Shown here: positions 37,344-46,854 of the stretch, one piece after another
Numbering within the stretch: the stretch's first letter is position 1
Layout: every line of letters starts with the position of its first letter
NCBI RefSeq assembly: GCF_001180225.1
Contig: NZ_CVST01000058.1
Span: forward strand, 50,129-114,128
Reading direction: 5' to 3'
Source of the DNA: Candidatus Pelagibacter communis
GTDB lineage: Bacteria > Pseudomonadota > Alphaproteobacteria > Pelagibacterales > Pelagibacteraceae
Length of the DNA: 64,000 bases
Program-made: the position numbers and the translations under genes
Notes under the pieces: generated by a model
Told to the model about the DNA's origin: nothing
Databases searched by the model: none
The model's input: only the letters and a program-made list of their open reading frames with translations

Positions 37344-38596
37344 GTAAAATAATAAAAGTTAAAGCACGACAAGTTTTCGATAGTCGGGGAAATCCAACTG
37401 TAGAAGCAGAGGTCTATACAAATAATTTAAGTGCATCTGCCATATGCCCATCAGGTGCTTCAACTGGAACATACGAAGCTTTTGAAAAAAGAGACGAAAA
37501 CAATAAGAAGTATTTAGGAAAAAGTGTTTTAAAGGCTGTTGAATTAGTAAATTCAAAAATTTCAAAAAAATTAAAAGGTCAAAACGTTCATAATCAAGAA
37601 AGAATTGATGCTTTATTAATTAATTTAGATGGTACGAGACAAAAAACCAATTTAGGTGCAAATGCTATGCTTGCAGTATCAATGGCTGCAAAAAAACTTT
37701 CTGCAAAAGTAAATAAACTACCTTTGTATAAAACATTTTTTTTAAAAAATAATTTTCAATTACCTTATCCATTAATGAATATTATTAACGGTGGAGCTCA
37801 TGCCAACAATGGTCTTAGAATTCAAGAATTTATGATACGACCAGATAGAGCAAAAAGTTTCTCAGAAGCAATGAGGATTTGTTTTGTTGTAATTAAAAAC
37901 CTAAGTAATTTAATAAAAAACAAAGGTTATTCCACATCTGTTGGTGATGAAGGTGGTTTTGCACCTATGATTAGTAGTAATAACCAGGCTCTAGATTTGA
38001 TAGTTTCAGCAATTAAGAAATCTGGATTTGTTAATGGTAAAGATGTTTCAATTTGTTTGGATGTAGCTGCAAATGAATTATTAAAAAAAAATAAATATTC
38101 AATCCATTCAAAAAGTTTTGTTTCTGTTGAAAAGTCAATCAAAGAATACAAAAAAATTATTAAGAAATATAAAATTAAATCTATAGAAGATCCTTTTGCA
38201 GAAAATGATTGGTTAGCTTGGAATAAATTAATGCGTTCTGTCAAAAACGTTCAGATTGTGGGAGATGATCTTTATGTTACAAATCTTGAGAGATTAAAAA
38301 AAGGATTTTTAAATATTTCATCTAATTCAATATTAATTAAACTTAATCAGATAGGTACTGTTTCTGAAACGCTAGATGTTATTAAATTTGCTCAAACTAT
38401 CGGCTATAAAACAATAATTTCTCATAGATCTGGAGATAGTGAAGATACATTCATTGCTGATTTGGCGGTTGGAACAAATTCTAATCAAATCAAAACAGGA
38501 TCTTTAGCACGTTCAGAAAGAGTTGCTAAATATAATCAATTAATTCGGATTGAAGAAGAACTTGGAAATAAGGCAAGAATGAATAAAATCAACTAA
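37340..38596 (+). CDS. eno: Enolase
   Basis: Converts 2-phosphoglycerate to phosphoenolpyruvate. It has 418 residues. The start is GTG at 37340 (4-base overlap with kdsA); the next sequence [20 protein letters not shown] is the normal enolase N-terminus, so this start is well supported. Seen: [15 protein letters not shown] near 37-51, [12 protein letters not shown] near 150-161, GDEGGFAP near 200-207 with the catalytic glutamate, [19 protein letters not shown] near 367-385. Second base pair of the active-site lysine lies in IKLNQIGT. Confidence 0.97.
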   Translation: MSKIIKVKARQVFDSRGNPTVEAEVYTNNLSASAICPSGASTGTYEAFEKRDENNKKYLGKSVLKAVELVNSKISKKLKGQNVHNQERIDALLINLDGTRQKTNLGANAMLAVSMAAKKLSAKVNKLPLYKTFFLKNNFQLPYPLMNIINGGAHANNGLRIQEFMIRPDRAKSFSEAMRICFVVIKNLSNLIKNKGYSTSVGDEGGFAPMISSNNQALDLIVSAIKKSGFVNGKDVSICLDVAANELLKKNKYSIHSKSFVSVEKSIKEYKKIIKKYKIKSIEDPFAENDWLAWNKLMRSVKNVQIVGDDLYVTNLERLKKGFLNISSNSILIKLNQIGTVSETLDVIKFAQTIGYKTIISHRSGDSEDTFIADLAVGTNSNQIKTGSLARSERVAKYNQLIRIEEELGNKARMNKIN

Positions 38597-38898
38597 TGTT
38601 GAGATTAATAAAAAAAAATTATTTTTTATTAACATCAATTTTTTTAATATTTTATTTTATTTTTAATTTAGTTTCTGGAGAAAGAGGGCTTTTTTCATAT
38701 TTTGAAAAAAAAGAACTTTTGTCTGACTTGAAAAAAGAAGAGACATTATTAATTAAGAAAATAGAGGATATAGATCACAAAAATTCTCTGTTAAGTACCA
38801 ATCTAGATTTAGATTATGTGGAAATATTAATTAGAGAAAGATTTTTATTTGGTAAAAAAGGTGAGACAATTTATTTAATTAAAAAAGATGAAAAGTAG
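38596..38898 (+). CDS. ftsB: Septum formation initiator, FtsB/DivIC family
   Basis: Small bitopic division protein, 100 residues: one membrane helix (about 10-26), the short [12 protein letters not shown] segment, then a coiled coil to about 65 and a C-terminal [15 protein letters not shown] stretch, the family pattern. It would link the FtsL/FtsQ complex at the septum. Its position directly after eno is the alphaproteobacterial norm. In most relatives the pyruvate dehydrogenase genes follow; here lipA follows with an 11-base overlap. Confidence 0.85.
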   Translation: MLRLIKKNYFLLTSIFLIFYFIFNLVSGERGLFSYFEKKELLSDLKKEETLLIKKIEDIDHKNSLLSTNLDLDYVEILIRERFLFGKKGETIYLIKKDEK

Positions 38899-39808
38899 AC
38901 ATCCCGAAAAAGAAAATAAGCCGATAAACCCAATTAAAAAAAAACCAGATTGGATTAGATCAAAGCTTACTAATAGCAAAGAATTTTTTTTAACAAAAAC
39001 AATAGTTAATAACAATAACCTGGTAACTGTTTGTCAGGAAGCAAACTGTCCAAATATTACTGAGTGTTGGAGCAAGAGACACGCAACTTTTATGATAATG
39101 GGCGATACTTGTACAAGAGCATGTTCTTTCTGTGATGTTAAAACTGGCGTTCCAGGAAATTTAGATCCATTGGAACCAGTTAAAATTGCAGAGGCTGTAA
39201 AAAAGTTAAATTTAAAACATGTTGTAATAACTTCAGTTGACAGAGATGATTTAGACGACGGAGGTTCTGAACATTTTTATAACGTGATTAATCAAACAAG
39301 AAAATCAAATGCAAATACAACTATAGAAGTATTAACACCAGATTTTTTAAGAAAAGGGGAAGCTTATAAAAAAGTTATTGAAGCTAAACCAGATGTTTTT
39401 AATCATAATATTGAAACTGTACCCAGTCTTTATTTAAAAGTAAGACCAGGATCTAGATATTTTGCATCCTTAGAACTTTTAAAAAATGCAAAGAAAATTG
39501 ATAAAAATATTTTTACTAAATCTGGAATTATGGTCGGGTTAGGAGAAACAAGAGATGAAATATTGCAAGTTATGGATGATTTGAGAGCAGCTGATGTAGA
39601 TTTTATAACTATCGGCCAGTACTTGCAGCCATCAACAAAACATTTTCCATTAGATAGATATTATACCCCAAAAGAATTTGATGACTTAGGAACTATAGCA
39701 AAAGCTAAGGGATTTTTATTAGTTTCCTCATCACCTTTAACAAGGTCTTCTTATCATGCTGATGAGGATTTTGCTAAGTTACAACAAAATAGAAAAAAAA
39801 GTAATTAA
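38888..39808 (+). CDS. lipA: Lipoyl synthase
   Basis: Radical SAM enzyme inserting two sulfur atoms into protein-bound octanoyl groups. It has 306 residues. Both iron-sulfur motifs are complete: C49, C54 and C60 ([12 protein letters not shown]) for the auxiliary cluster, and C75, C79 and C82 (CTRACSFC) for the radical SAM cluster. The C-terminal serine motif is in [13 protein letters not shown]. Its position in the eno-ftsB-(pdh)-lipA run marks the place from which the pyruvate dehydrogenase genes seem to have moved. Confidence 0.97.
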   Translation: MKSRHPEKENKPINPIKKKPDWIRSKLTNSKEFFLTKTIVNNNNLVTVCQEANCPNITECWSKRHATFMIMGDTCTRACSFCDVKTGVPGNLDPLEPVKIAEAVKKLNLKHVVITSVDRDDLDDGGSEHFYNVINQTRKSNANTTIEVLTPDFLRKGEAYKKVIEAKPDVFNHNIETVPSLYLKVRPGSRYFASLELLKNAKKIDKNIFTKSGIMVGLGETRDEILQVMDDLRAADVDFITIGQYLQPSTKHFPLDRYYTPKEFDDLGTIAKAKGFLLVSSSPLTRSSYHADEDFAKLQQNRKKSN

Positions 39809-40245
39809 TGCCTAAAGCATCAGTTACACGTCACATAGCACGTGATAAACAAACATTAATTGATTTTGTTTTAGATATTGAAAAGTACCCTGAGTTCATT
39901 CCATTTTGCATAGACTCAAAAGTTTATGAAACAAATGATGAGGGAAATGTAAAAAAAATAATTGCTGATCTGACCATTGGTAAAAGACCCTTTATAGATA
40001 CTTATAAAAGTGATGTAAGATATGATAAAAAAAATGACTCTATTCATGTAACCAATATTGATGGCCCCTTAAAACATCTTGAAAATAATTGGAAATTTGT
40101 AGAAAAAGATAATTTAACAGAAGTTCAATTTGATGTTGACTTTGAAATTAAAAATAAGTTTTTGAATTTAATAATGGAAAAATCATTTCAATTTGGTTTA
40201 AACAAAATAGCTGATGCTTTTCAAAAAAGAGCTGAAAATCTTTAA
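39808..40245 (+). CDS. COQ10/RatA-type START domain protein
   Basis: 145 residues of the polyketide cyclase/START fold. Typical stretches: DIEKYPEFIPFCIDSKV near 26-42, an FIDTYKSDVRYD segment near 66-77, LENNWKFVE near 93-101, and the C-terminal helix FQFGLNKIADAFQKRA. Alphaproteobacterial members next to lipA are usually annotated as ubiquinone-binding COQ10 proteins; the E. coli relative RatA binds 50S ribosomes. Which role applies here cannot be told from sequence. Overlaps lipA by one base and its 3' end overlaps the convergent pncC by 4 bases. Confidence 0.85.
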   Translation: MPKASVTRHIARDKQTLIDFVLDIEKYPEFIPFCIDSKVYETNDEGNVKKIIADLTIGKRPFIDTYKSDVRYDKKNDSIHVTNIDGPLKHLENNWKFVEKDNLTEVQFDVDFEIKNKFLNLIMEKSFQFGLNKIADAFQKRAENL

Positions 40246-40712
40246 GAAATAATTTTTGTAATTTTTTTCAATACCTCTCTTACAGTATTTTTTTGAATAA
40301 TTGATCTGTTCCTAGATCCAAATTTATTCTCTAAAATTAATAAATATTTTCCTGTTTTAATCCCAATATAGACAAGACCAACTGGTTTTAATTTTGATCC
40401 TCCTCCGGGCCCAGCTATACCTGTAATTGATACATTAATTTTGCTTTTAGAAATTTTAGATAAATTCTTTACCATTTCCTCACAGCATTCTTTGCTTACA
40501 GCACCATATTTTTTAATAATATTTCTATTTACTTTTAAAATTTTGATTTTTGCTTCATTAGAGTAAGTAATTAAACCCATTTGAAAGTACTTAGATGAAT
40601 TTGCTAGTTTAGTTAGATTGCTAGCCAACAAACCGCCTGTACAAGATTCAGCTACAGAAATTGTTAATTTTTTATCTATCAATTTTTTATGTATCTTTTT
40701 TAAATTCATCAA
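40242..40712 (-). CDS. pncC: CinA C-terminal family, nicotinamide-nucleotide amidase
   Basis: Deamidates nicotinamide mononucleotide to nicotinate mononucleotide in NAD recycling. It has 156 residues, a stand-alone CinA C-terminal domain without the N-terminal CinA part. Seen: SVAESCTGGLLASNLTKLAN near 19-38 with the catalytic serine, GLITYSNEAKIKIL near 46-59, and ITGIAGPGGGSKLKPVGLVY across 95-114. It is convergent with the START-domain gene and overlaps pgpA by 4 bases. Confidence 0.92.
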   Translation of the reverse strand: MMNLKKIHKKLIDKKLTISVAESCTGGLLASNLTKLANSSKYFQMGLITYSNEAKIKILKVNRNIIKKYGAVSKECCEEMVKNLSKISKSKINVSITGIAGPGGGSKLKPVGLVYIGIKTGKYLLILENKFGSRNRSIIQKNTVREVLKKITKIIS

Positions 40713-41215
40713 AATATGAAACTGACTAAATAGACTATAACCATTGAGTAAAGACCAGCCATTATATCATCCATAATTATACCAAAATAATTTTTATGAT
40801 TTTTATCGAAATAGCTTACCGGAAATGGCTTTAAAATATCAAAAAATCTAAAAGATAATAAAGAAAAAATATAATAAAATTCAATAGCAATATTGATTTG
40901 ATTGGTTTGATTTAAATAAAGCAGAAGTATCAAAGGCATCGATTGGCCCAAAACTTCATCAATTACAATTTGTCTAGGATCTTTATTTTCAAATTCACTC
41001 TCTGAGTCTTTGACTGCATAAAAAGAGTAAAAAAACAAAATAATAAAAAAAACTATTGAGAATTTTAAACTTGTATAGTCAAGAATTTCATAAGCTATAT
41101 AAATAAAGATTGTTGTGACAATCGATGCAACAGTACCAGGCATTTTTGTTAAGTATCCGTACCCAAAAAAAGTTGAGATTAAAACATTAATTTTTTTCAT
41201 TTTGATATCGAGCAA
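40709..41215 (-). CDS. pgpA: Phosphatidylglycerophosphatase A
   Basis: Dephosphorylates phosphatidylglycerophosphate to phosphatidylglycerol in the inner membrane. It has 168 residues and about four membrane helices. Seen: FFGYGYLTKMPGTVASIVTT near 15-34, VIDEVLGQSMPL near 85-96 (family V-I-D-E-x-x-G), and FRFFDILKPFPVSYFDK near 122-138, which carries the conserved D-x-x-K-P-x-P signature. Overlaps the end of ispDF by 19 bases, unusually long for this window. Confidence 0.92.
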   Translation of the reverse strand: MLDIKMKKINVLISTFFGYGYLTKMPGTVASIVTTIFIYIAYEILDYTSLKFSIVFFIILFFYSFYAVKDSESEFENKDPRQIVIDEVLGQSMPLILLLYLNQTNQINIAIEFYYIFSLLSFRFFDILKPFPVSYFDKNHKNYFGIIMDDIMAGLYSMVIVYLVSFIF

Positions 41216-42297
41216 ATTACTTCACAGGCAATTGCTTTTTCTTTTCCTATTAATCCAAGTTTTTCTGTCGTTTTACCTTTTAAATTAATTAAATCTTTAT
41301 TTAAATCTAGAAGATTTGAAAGCGAATTTAATATTTTATCTCTGTATTTTGATATTTTTGGTTTTTCACATATCAAATTTATATCTAAATTATTGATATG
41401 ATAATTATTTGAATTTAATAACTTTATAATTGGTTTTAGCATTTTTGGAGATCTAATGTTTTTAAACTTTCTACTGTTATCTGGAAAAAAAGTTCCAATA
41501 TCCTTTTTTCTCATTGCTCCCAATATTGAGTCAATTATCGAATGAATAATTACATCACCATCAGAGTGTCCTTTTAACCCTGAGTGATAAGGTATCTTAA
41601 TACCTCCTAAATAAAGTTTTTTACCTCTGATTAATCTATGAATATCAAACCCAATACCAAAGTAAGTTAATTTTTCCTTAATATCTTCTTTGAAAGTAAT
41701 TTTAGTATTTAAATTTTCACCTTGAATGAATTTTACTTTAATATTGTTTTCAATAAATAATGTTGCTTCGTCTGTAACTATCTTTTTTTGCTTTATTGAT
41801 AAATTATATAAATCTTTAAATTTAAAAGCCTGGGGGGTTTGAGTTAAAATTGAATTATCTCGATTTAAATTAAATATCAGATTCTTAATCTTATATTTTA
41901 TTGAGTCTTTTGATTTAATTACAGGTATCACAGCCTTATGTTTTTTTAGTTTACCGATCAATTTTTTTAAAAGAAGTAAAGTAAAATTTGGTCTTGCTGC
42001 ATCGTGTATAAGAACATTGGTAGGTTTGTATTTCTTAATAAACTTTAAAGCAATTAACGAGGAATCAGATCTTTCTTTCCCACCAATTATAATGGAGACA
42101 TTTTTTGGAAATTTTTCTTTAATTTCATTTTTTTTGTTAACTACAATTATTATTTTTTTAAAAAGTTTTGACTTTAAAGCCTTATCAACAGAGTGTTGGA
42201 ATAAAGGTTTGCCTTCATAAATATTGTATTGCTTGGGTTTTTTTGAATTAAACCTTTTGCTTTGTCCTGAAGCTAGTATTATAAAATAGTTACTCAT
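41197..42297 (-). CDS. ispDF: Bifunctional IspDF (MEP cytidylyltransferase / MECDP synthase)
   Basis: Two non-consecutive steps of the MEP isoprenoid pathway in one 366-residue chain, the alphaproteobacterial fusion. IspD half (about 1-205): LASGQSKRFNSKKPKQY near 8-24, NVLIHDAARPNF near 93-104, and LTQTPQAFKF near 149-158. IspF half (about 213-366): GIGFDIHRLIRGKKLYLGGI near 215-234, GHSDGDVIIHSIIDSILGAM near 244-263, and the KGKTTEKLG stretch near 342. Divergent from ntrY with only 22 bases between the start codons. Confidence 0.96.
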   Translation of the reverse strand: MSNYFIILASGQSKRFNSKKPKQYNIYEGKPLFQHSVDKALKSKLFKKIIIVVNKKNEIKEKFPKNVSIIIGGKERSDSSLIALKFIKKYKPTNVLIHDAARPNFTLLLLKKLIGKLKKHKAVIPVIKSKDSIKYKIKNLIFNLNRDNSILTQTPQAFKFKDLYNLSIKQKKIVTDEATLFIENNIKVKFIQGENLNTKITFKEDIKEKLTYFGIGFDIHRLIRGKKLYLGGIKIPYHSGLKGHSDGDVIIHSIIDSILGAMRKKDIGTFFPDNSRKFKNIRSPKMLKPIIKLLNSNNYHINNLDINLICEKPKISKYRDKILNSLSNLLDLNKDLINLKGKTTEKLGLIGKEKAIACEVICSISK

Positions 42298-42319
42298 ATT
42301 TATAAAAATTTATACCCAA
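42298..42319. promoter_or_regulatory. Compressed divergent spacer between ispDF and ntrY
   Basis: Only 22 bases separate the two start codons. They contain a near-palindrome, TATAAA-AA-TTTATA (42301-42314), so each strand carries a TATAAA that could act as a -10 element pointing at the nearer gene. Transcripts starting from these would have leaders of about 5-7 bases. Whether they are the true promoters is inferred; -35 elements would lie inside the opposite coding sequence. Confidence 0.35.
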
Positions 42320-44101
42320 ATGTCAGATTTTATTAAAAAAAATATTTATTTGATAATATTATTTATTATCACATTATCGATAGGTTTTTTAACGTTTTTA
42401 ACTTTTATAGATAAAGGTTTTATTCAACTAACAGATAAAAATTTACAATATCTGCTGATACTAAATATTTTTTTACTAGCTGCTCTTTTTGTTTTTATTT
42501 TTTTTGAAATTAGAAGGGCAATAAGAACAGATGTTGATAAAGATGGTTTAAAATCTAATAAAAAATACATCACTGTTTTTGCTCTTTTCACTTTAATACC
42601 TTCAGTTTTAATTTCTATTTTTTCATTATTTTTATTTTCTTTTGCCTTAGAAAAATATTTTGACAAAAAGGTTACCACAGTTGTTAATAATTCTTATGAA
42701 CTTGCTAGAAACTATGTTGAAGAAATTAGAAACAAAATTCAATCCGATATTGTCCTAATTGCTTTTGATACCAATAAAAGTAAAAATTTTCTAAATGATA
42801 ATCCTAATGAATACAAAAGATTCTTAGATACGCAGAAATTAATCAGAGGTGTTGATGAAATACATATTATAAATGTTGATAAAGAACTACTGTTTACATC
42901 TCTTAAAGATAATCAGCCATATACACCACCTGTTGATAGAGCATTAGCATTAGTGCTTGATGATGATAGACCATTGAAAATAATTAATGCTCCTGAAAAT
43001 ATGTCAGCAGCAATAATGAGATTACAAAATTTTGATAATAGATTTTTGTATGTTGTAAAATATCTTGATAAAGATATTTCAAGATACTTAAACGAGTCAC
43101 AAGAAGCCATTAATTTTTATTACACAGTTGAAGAAAAGAGTACAGGCATTAAAATTTCTTTTGCAATTATTTATGTTATTGTTGTTAGTGTATTGTTGTT
43201 TGTATCTATATCTATAGCTATACGATTTTCTTCTAGATTTTTTAGATCTATTAATAATTTAATTAATGCTTCTGTCTCAATTGGAGAAGGAAAATTTGAT
43301 ACAAAAGTTCCAGAAGTAAAAACTGACAAAGATTTAGAAATATTAAACAAAAATTTTAACTTAATGATCGATAGACTTAGAAATCAACAAGAAAAATTAA
43401 TTATTAATGAAAGACATGAAGCATGGAGTAACTTAGCAAGAAAATTAGCACACGAAATTAAGAACCCATTAACTCCAATTCAGTTGACAATAGACAGAAT
43501 GAAATCAAAATATTCTAATCAAGTCAATGAAGACGATAAAAAAAATTTTGATGAAAATCTAAAGATAATAAATAATCAAATTAAACAAATAGGAAATTTA
43601 GTTAATGAGTTTTCTGATTTTGCCCGAATGCCAAAACCTATTTTAAAAGAAAATAATTTAATTCAAATTATTCAAGAGAATATCAAATTATTAAATGAAC
43701 TGGATAATTCGATTAATATTTCTATCAACAGCAATAAAAAAGAAATTTTTTTAAATAGTGATAAAGAACAACTTGCAAGAGTTTTCTTTAACTTAATTAA
43801 AAATTCTATCGAAAGTATCCAACAAAGAGCAGAAAATGACAGTAATTTAGAGAAAAAAATCACGATTGAAGTTAATGAAGAAAATAACCATATAACAATT
43901 AATTTAATTGATAATGGTATCGGTTTTGGAATATTTGCAGCAAATATTAAAGATATTTTAAATCCATACTTTACTACTAAAAAAAATGGAACTGGATTGG
44001 GTCTTTCAATAGTAAGTAAAATTATAAACGACCATAATGGAAAAATTGAATTTATACCTTTAGACGAGGGTGCAAAAATTAAAATAGATTTTATTAAATA
44101 G
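42320..44101 (+). CDS. ntrY: Sensor histidine kinase NtrY
   Basis: Membrane histidine kinase of the NtrY-NtrX pair, linked in alphaproteobacteria to nitrogen status and redox. It has 593 residues. Three N-terminal helices (within 1-115), an extracytoplasmic sensor region of about 150 residues, a fourth helix near 275-299, a HAMP linker, then the dimerisation helix with the phosphorylated H378 in LAHEIKNPLTPIQLTIDRM, and the ATPase domain with FFNLIKNSIES (N box), DNGIGFG (G1) and GTGLGLSIV (G2). The cytoplasmic PAS domain common in NtrY is not evident. Starts the ntrY-ntrX-trkA-trkH run. Confidence 0.93.
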   Translation: MSDFIKKNIYLIILFIITLSIGFLTFLTFIDKGFIQLTDKNLQYLLILNIFLLAALFVFIFFEIRRAIRTDVDKDGLKSNKKYITVFALFTLIPSVLISIFSLFLFSFALEKYFDKKVTTVVNNSYELARNYVEEIRNKIQSDIVLIAFDTNKSKNFLNDNPNEYKRFLDTQKLIRGVDEIHIINVDKELLFTSLKDNQPYTPPVDRALALVLDDDRPLKIINAPENMSAAIMRLQNFDNRFLYVVKYLDKDISRYLNESQEAINFYYTVEEKSTGIKISFAIIYVIVVSVLLFVSISIAIRFSSRFFRSINNLINASVSIGEGKFDTKVPEVKTDKDLEILNKNFNLMIDRLRNQQEKLIINERHEAWSNLARKLAHEIKNPLTPIQLTIDRMKSKYSNQVNEDDKKNFDENLKIINNQIKQIGNLVNEFSDFARMPKPILKENNLIQIIQENIKLLNELDNSINISINSNKKEIFLNSDKEQLARVFFNLIKNSIESIQQRAENDSNLEKKITIEVNEENNHITINLIDNGIGFGIFAANIKDILNPYFTTKKNGTGLGLSIVSKIINDHNGKIEFIPLDEGAKIKIDFIK

Positions 44102-44102
44102 A

Positions 44103-45458
44103 ATGAGTTCTGAAATTTTAATTGTAGATGATAACGCCGATATAAGGAATATCATTAATGAGTTAATTTTGGATGCTGGTTATAAAACAAGACTTGCTGC
44201 TAATTACAATCAAGCATTATCCGAAATAGATAAAAAACTTCCAGATGTTGCGATACTTGATGTTAAATTGGATAAAGGTGATAATGATGGAATAGAATTG
44301 TTGTCACATATTAAATCAAAAGATAAAGATGTGCCTGTTATTATAATTTCAGGTCACGCTAACATTGAAATGGCAGTAAAATCCCTTCATGAAGGTGCTT
44401 TTGAATTTATTGAAAAACCTTTTGATCAAGAGAGATTACTTAATTTTGTTAGAAGAGCAGTTGAGAACTACAATCTTAAAAAACAAAATAAAGAATATGA
44501 AACAAAGTTGTTTTCATCATATGAATTAATTGGAAATAGTAAAAATATTTTAAATATCAATGATCAAATTAACAAAATTTCTATTACAGAAAGTAGAGTA
44601 TTTATTAATGGTCCTTCAGGATCTGGAAAAGAATTAATTGCAAGAAAAATTCATAAATTATCAAAAAGAAATAAAAATCCTTTTGTAGTTTTGAATGGAG
44701 CTTTATTAGATTCAAATAAATATGAACTTGAATTATTTGGAGAAGAAAAAGACAACGGCTCTATATCTTATGGAGCGTTAGAAAAAGCCAATAAAGGTAC
44801 TTTATTGATAGATCAAGTTTCAGAAATACCTTTGGATATACAGTCAAAAATTTTGAGAGTTTTAACAGATCAAAAGTTTAAAAGAGTTAATGGTTCAAAT
44901 GATGTCACTGTAAATGTTAGACTAATATGCTCCTCTAGTAAGGATTTGAAGAAAGAAATTGAAATAGGAAATTTTAGAGAAGATTTATTTCATAGACTTA
45001 ATGTTTTTGAAATAAATGTTGAACCATTGAGTCAACGTATTTCAGATATTCCACTTTTGATTAAATATTTTTCAAAAAAAATATCTGAAAATTACAATAT
45101 TAAAGAATTAGAAATAGATGAAGACAATACTTATATCCTAAATCATGATTGGCACGGTAATGTAAGAGAATTAAGAAATTTAATTGAACGAATTGCAATT
45201 TTACAACCTGATACAAAGGAAAAAATTTCAAATATAATAAAAGAATCTTTAAAAAATATTAATTTCAATGAACAATTAGCTGAAAATAGCCTATCTGTGC
45301 CATTAAAAGAGGCTAGAGAAAAATTTGAAAAGGAGTATTTAACTATTCAATTGAAAAAATTTAATGGAAATATTTCAAAAACAGCTAATTTTGTTGGAAT
45401 GGAAAGAAGTGCCTTACATAGAAAGTTAAAAGGCTTAGGAATTAAAGAATTTAATTAA
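44103..45458 (+). CDS. ntrX: Response regulator NtrX with degenerate AAA+ domain
   Basis: Partner of NtrY, 451 residues: receiver domain (D9, D10, phosphoacceptor D53, K105), AAA+ domain, and a Fis-type helix-turn-helix at about 421-447 (GNISKTANFVGMERSALHR). Walker A GPSGSGKE is intact at 170-177. The sigma54-contact GAFTGA loop is absent (LFGEEKDNGSISYGALEKA at 211-229), and Walker B reads GTLLIDQ at 232-238 with glutamine at 238 in place of the catalytic glutamate. The FREDLFHRLNV arginine-finger segment is kept. It therefore probably binds DNA and is phosphorylated but is not a classical sigma54 activator. Confidence 0.93.
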   Translation: MSSEILIVDDNADIRNIINELILDAGYKTRLAANYNQALSEIDKKLPDVAILDVKLDKGDNDGIELLSHIKSKDKDVPVIIISGHANIEMAVKSLHEGAFEFIEKPFDQERLLNFVRRAVENYNLKKQNKEYETKLFSSYELIGNSKNILNINDQINKISITESRVFINGPSGSGKELIARKIHKLSKRNKNPFVVLNGALLDSNKYELELFGEEKDNGSISYGALEKANKGTLLIDQVSEIPLDIQSKILRVLTDQKFKRVNGSNDVTVNVRLICSSSKDLKKEIEIGNFREDLFHRLNVFEINVEPLSQRISDIPLLIKYFSKKISENYNIKELEIDEDNTYILNHDWHGNVRELRNLIERIAILQPDTKEKISNIIKESLKNINFNEQLAENSLSVPLKEAREKFEKEYLTIQLKKFNGNISKTANFVGMERSALHRKLKGLGIKEFN

Positions 45459-46850
45459 ATGAACATAATCATTTGTGGTGCAGGTAGAGTAGGCTTTACT
45501 ATTGCTAAACAGCTTAGTGAACAAGGTCACTCTATTACTGTAATAGATCCTTCTAGCGAAGATATTCAAAAGATTGACGATGCACTTGATGTAAAAGCTA
45601 TTGTTGGAAAAGGCAGCTATCCATCAATACTTGAAAAAGCAAATGCTCAAGAAGCAGACATGATTATTGCTGTAACTCGAAACGACGAAATTAATATGGT
45701 CATATGCCAAATTGCATTTTCTATTTTTAAAATACCAAAAAAGATTGCAAGAATAAGATCTCAGGATTATTTAAATCCCAAGTTTACAACAGTTTATAAT
45801 AAAGAAAACTTACCAATAGATGTTATTATTTCACCTGAAATTGAAATTGCAAAATCTATTCAAAGAAAATTAGAAGCTCCTGGTGCTTTGGACAGTGTAC
45901 CTTTTGCAGAAAATAAAATCAGATTACTAGAAATATTGATTAATGAAAATTGTAATTTGATCAATATTAAATTAAGCGATCTCACAAAAAAATACCCCAA
46001 TCTCAAAGCAAATGTAATAGGTGTAATACGAGAGGATAAGTTTTTTATTCCAAAAAAAACTGATGAAATAAAGATAAATGATAAAATTTATGTAATTATA
46101 AACTCAACCCAAATGTCTGAAACATTAGAAGCATTTGGTCATACCGAAAAAGTGTCTAAAAAAATTCTTATAGTTGGTGGAGGTAATATTGGTTTTAATT
46201 TAGCTAAAAATATTGAAGAAAATTTAGATGCTGCAAGAGTAAAAATTATTGAAAAAAATAAAGATAGGGCTGAATTTCTTGCAAGTGAACTAAATAATAC
46301 AATAGTAATAAATGGTGATGCTCTAGATGAAGAAGTTTTGTCAGAAGCAAATTTAGAAGAAGCAGAGACTGTTTTAGCTCTCACAAACGACGATGAAGAT
46401 AATTTAATGGTGAGTGTTTTAGTTGAAAAATTCGCAAAAGATGAAAAAGAAATTGATGATAAACGAACAATGGCCTTAATTAATAAACCAAACTATTCAT
46501 TATTACAGAATTCACTTAAAATTGATGATTTGATTGATCCTAGAATGAATACTGTATCAAGTATTTTAAAACATATTCACAAAGGTACTATTGAAACAGC
46601 TTATACAATAATGAATGGCGAATATGAGGTAATAGAAGCTGAGATTATTGAAACATCTGAATTAATCAATAAAGAATTAAAAAATTCAAATCTTCCTGAA
46701 GAAATTAGAATAGGTGCTGTACTTAGAGATGATAAAGTAATTATACCTAGATCAGACTTAGTATTTCAAAAAGATGATAAAGTTGTTTTTTTAGCCAAAA
46801 AAGACTCAATCTCTGTTGTTGAAAATATTTTTAGAATTAGCTCAATTTAA
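45459..46850 (+). CDS. trkA: Trk potassium uptake regulatory subunit TrkA
   Basis: Cytoplasmic NAD-binding gate of the Trk potassium system, 463 residues. It has the full double layout: Rossmann RCK-N domain with GAGRVG at 7-12, an RCK-C domain, then a second Rossmann domain starting ILIVGGGNIGFNLAKN near 230, and a second RCK-C domain at the end. It follows ntrX with no gap and precedes its membrane partner trkH by four bases. In many alphaproteobacteria trkA follows ntrX and is then followed by hfq; here trkH takes that place. Confidence 0.96.
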   Translation: MNIIICGAGRVGFTIAKQLSEQGHSITVIDPSSEDIQKIDDALDVKAIVGKGSYPSILEKANAQEADMIIAVTRNDEINMVICQIAFSIFKIPKKIARIRSQDYLNPKFTTVYNKENLPIDVIISPEIEIAKSIQRKLEAPGALDSVPFAENKIRLLEILINENCNLINIKLSDLTKKYPNLKANVIGVIREDKFFIPKKTDEIKINDKIYVIINSTQMSETLEAFGHTEKVSKKILIVGGGNIGFNLAKNIEENLDAARVKIIEKNKDRAEFLASELNNTIVINGDALDEEVLSEANLEEAETVLALTNDDEDNLMVSVLVEKFAKDEKEIDDKRTMALINKPNYSLLQNSLKIDDLIDPRMNTVSSILKHIHKGTIETAYTIMNGEYEVIEAEIIETSELINKELKNSNLPEEIRIGAVLRDDKVIIPRSDLVFQKDDKVVFLAKKDSISVVENIFRISSI

Positions 46851-46854
46851 TTAA

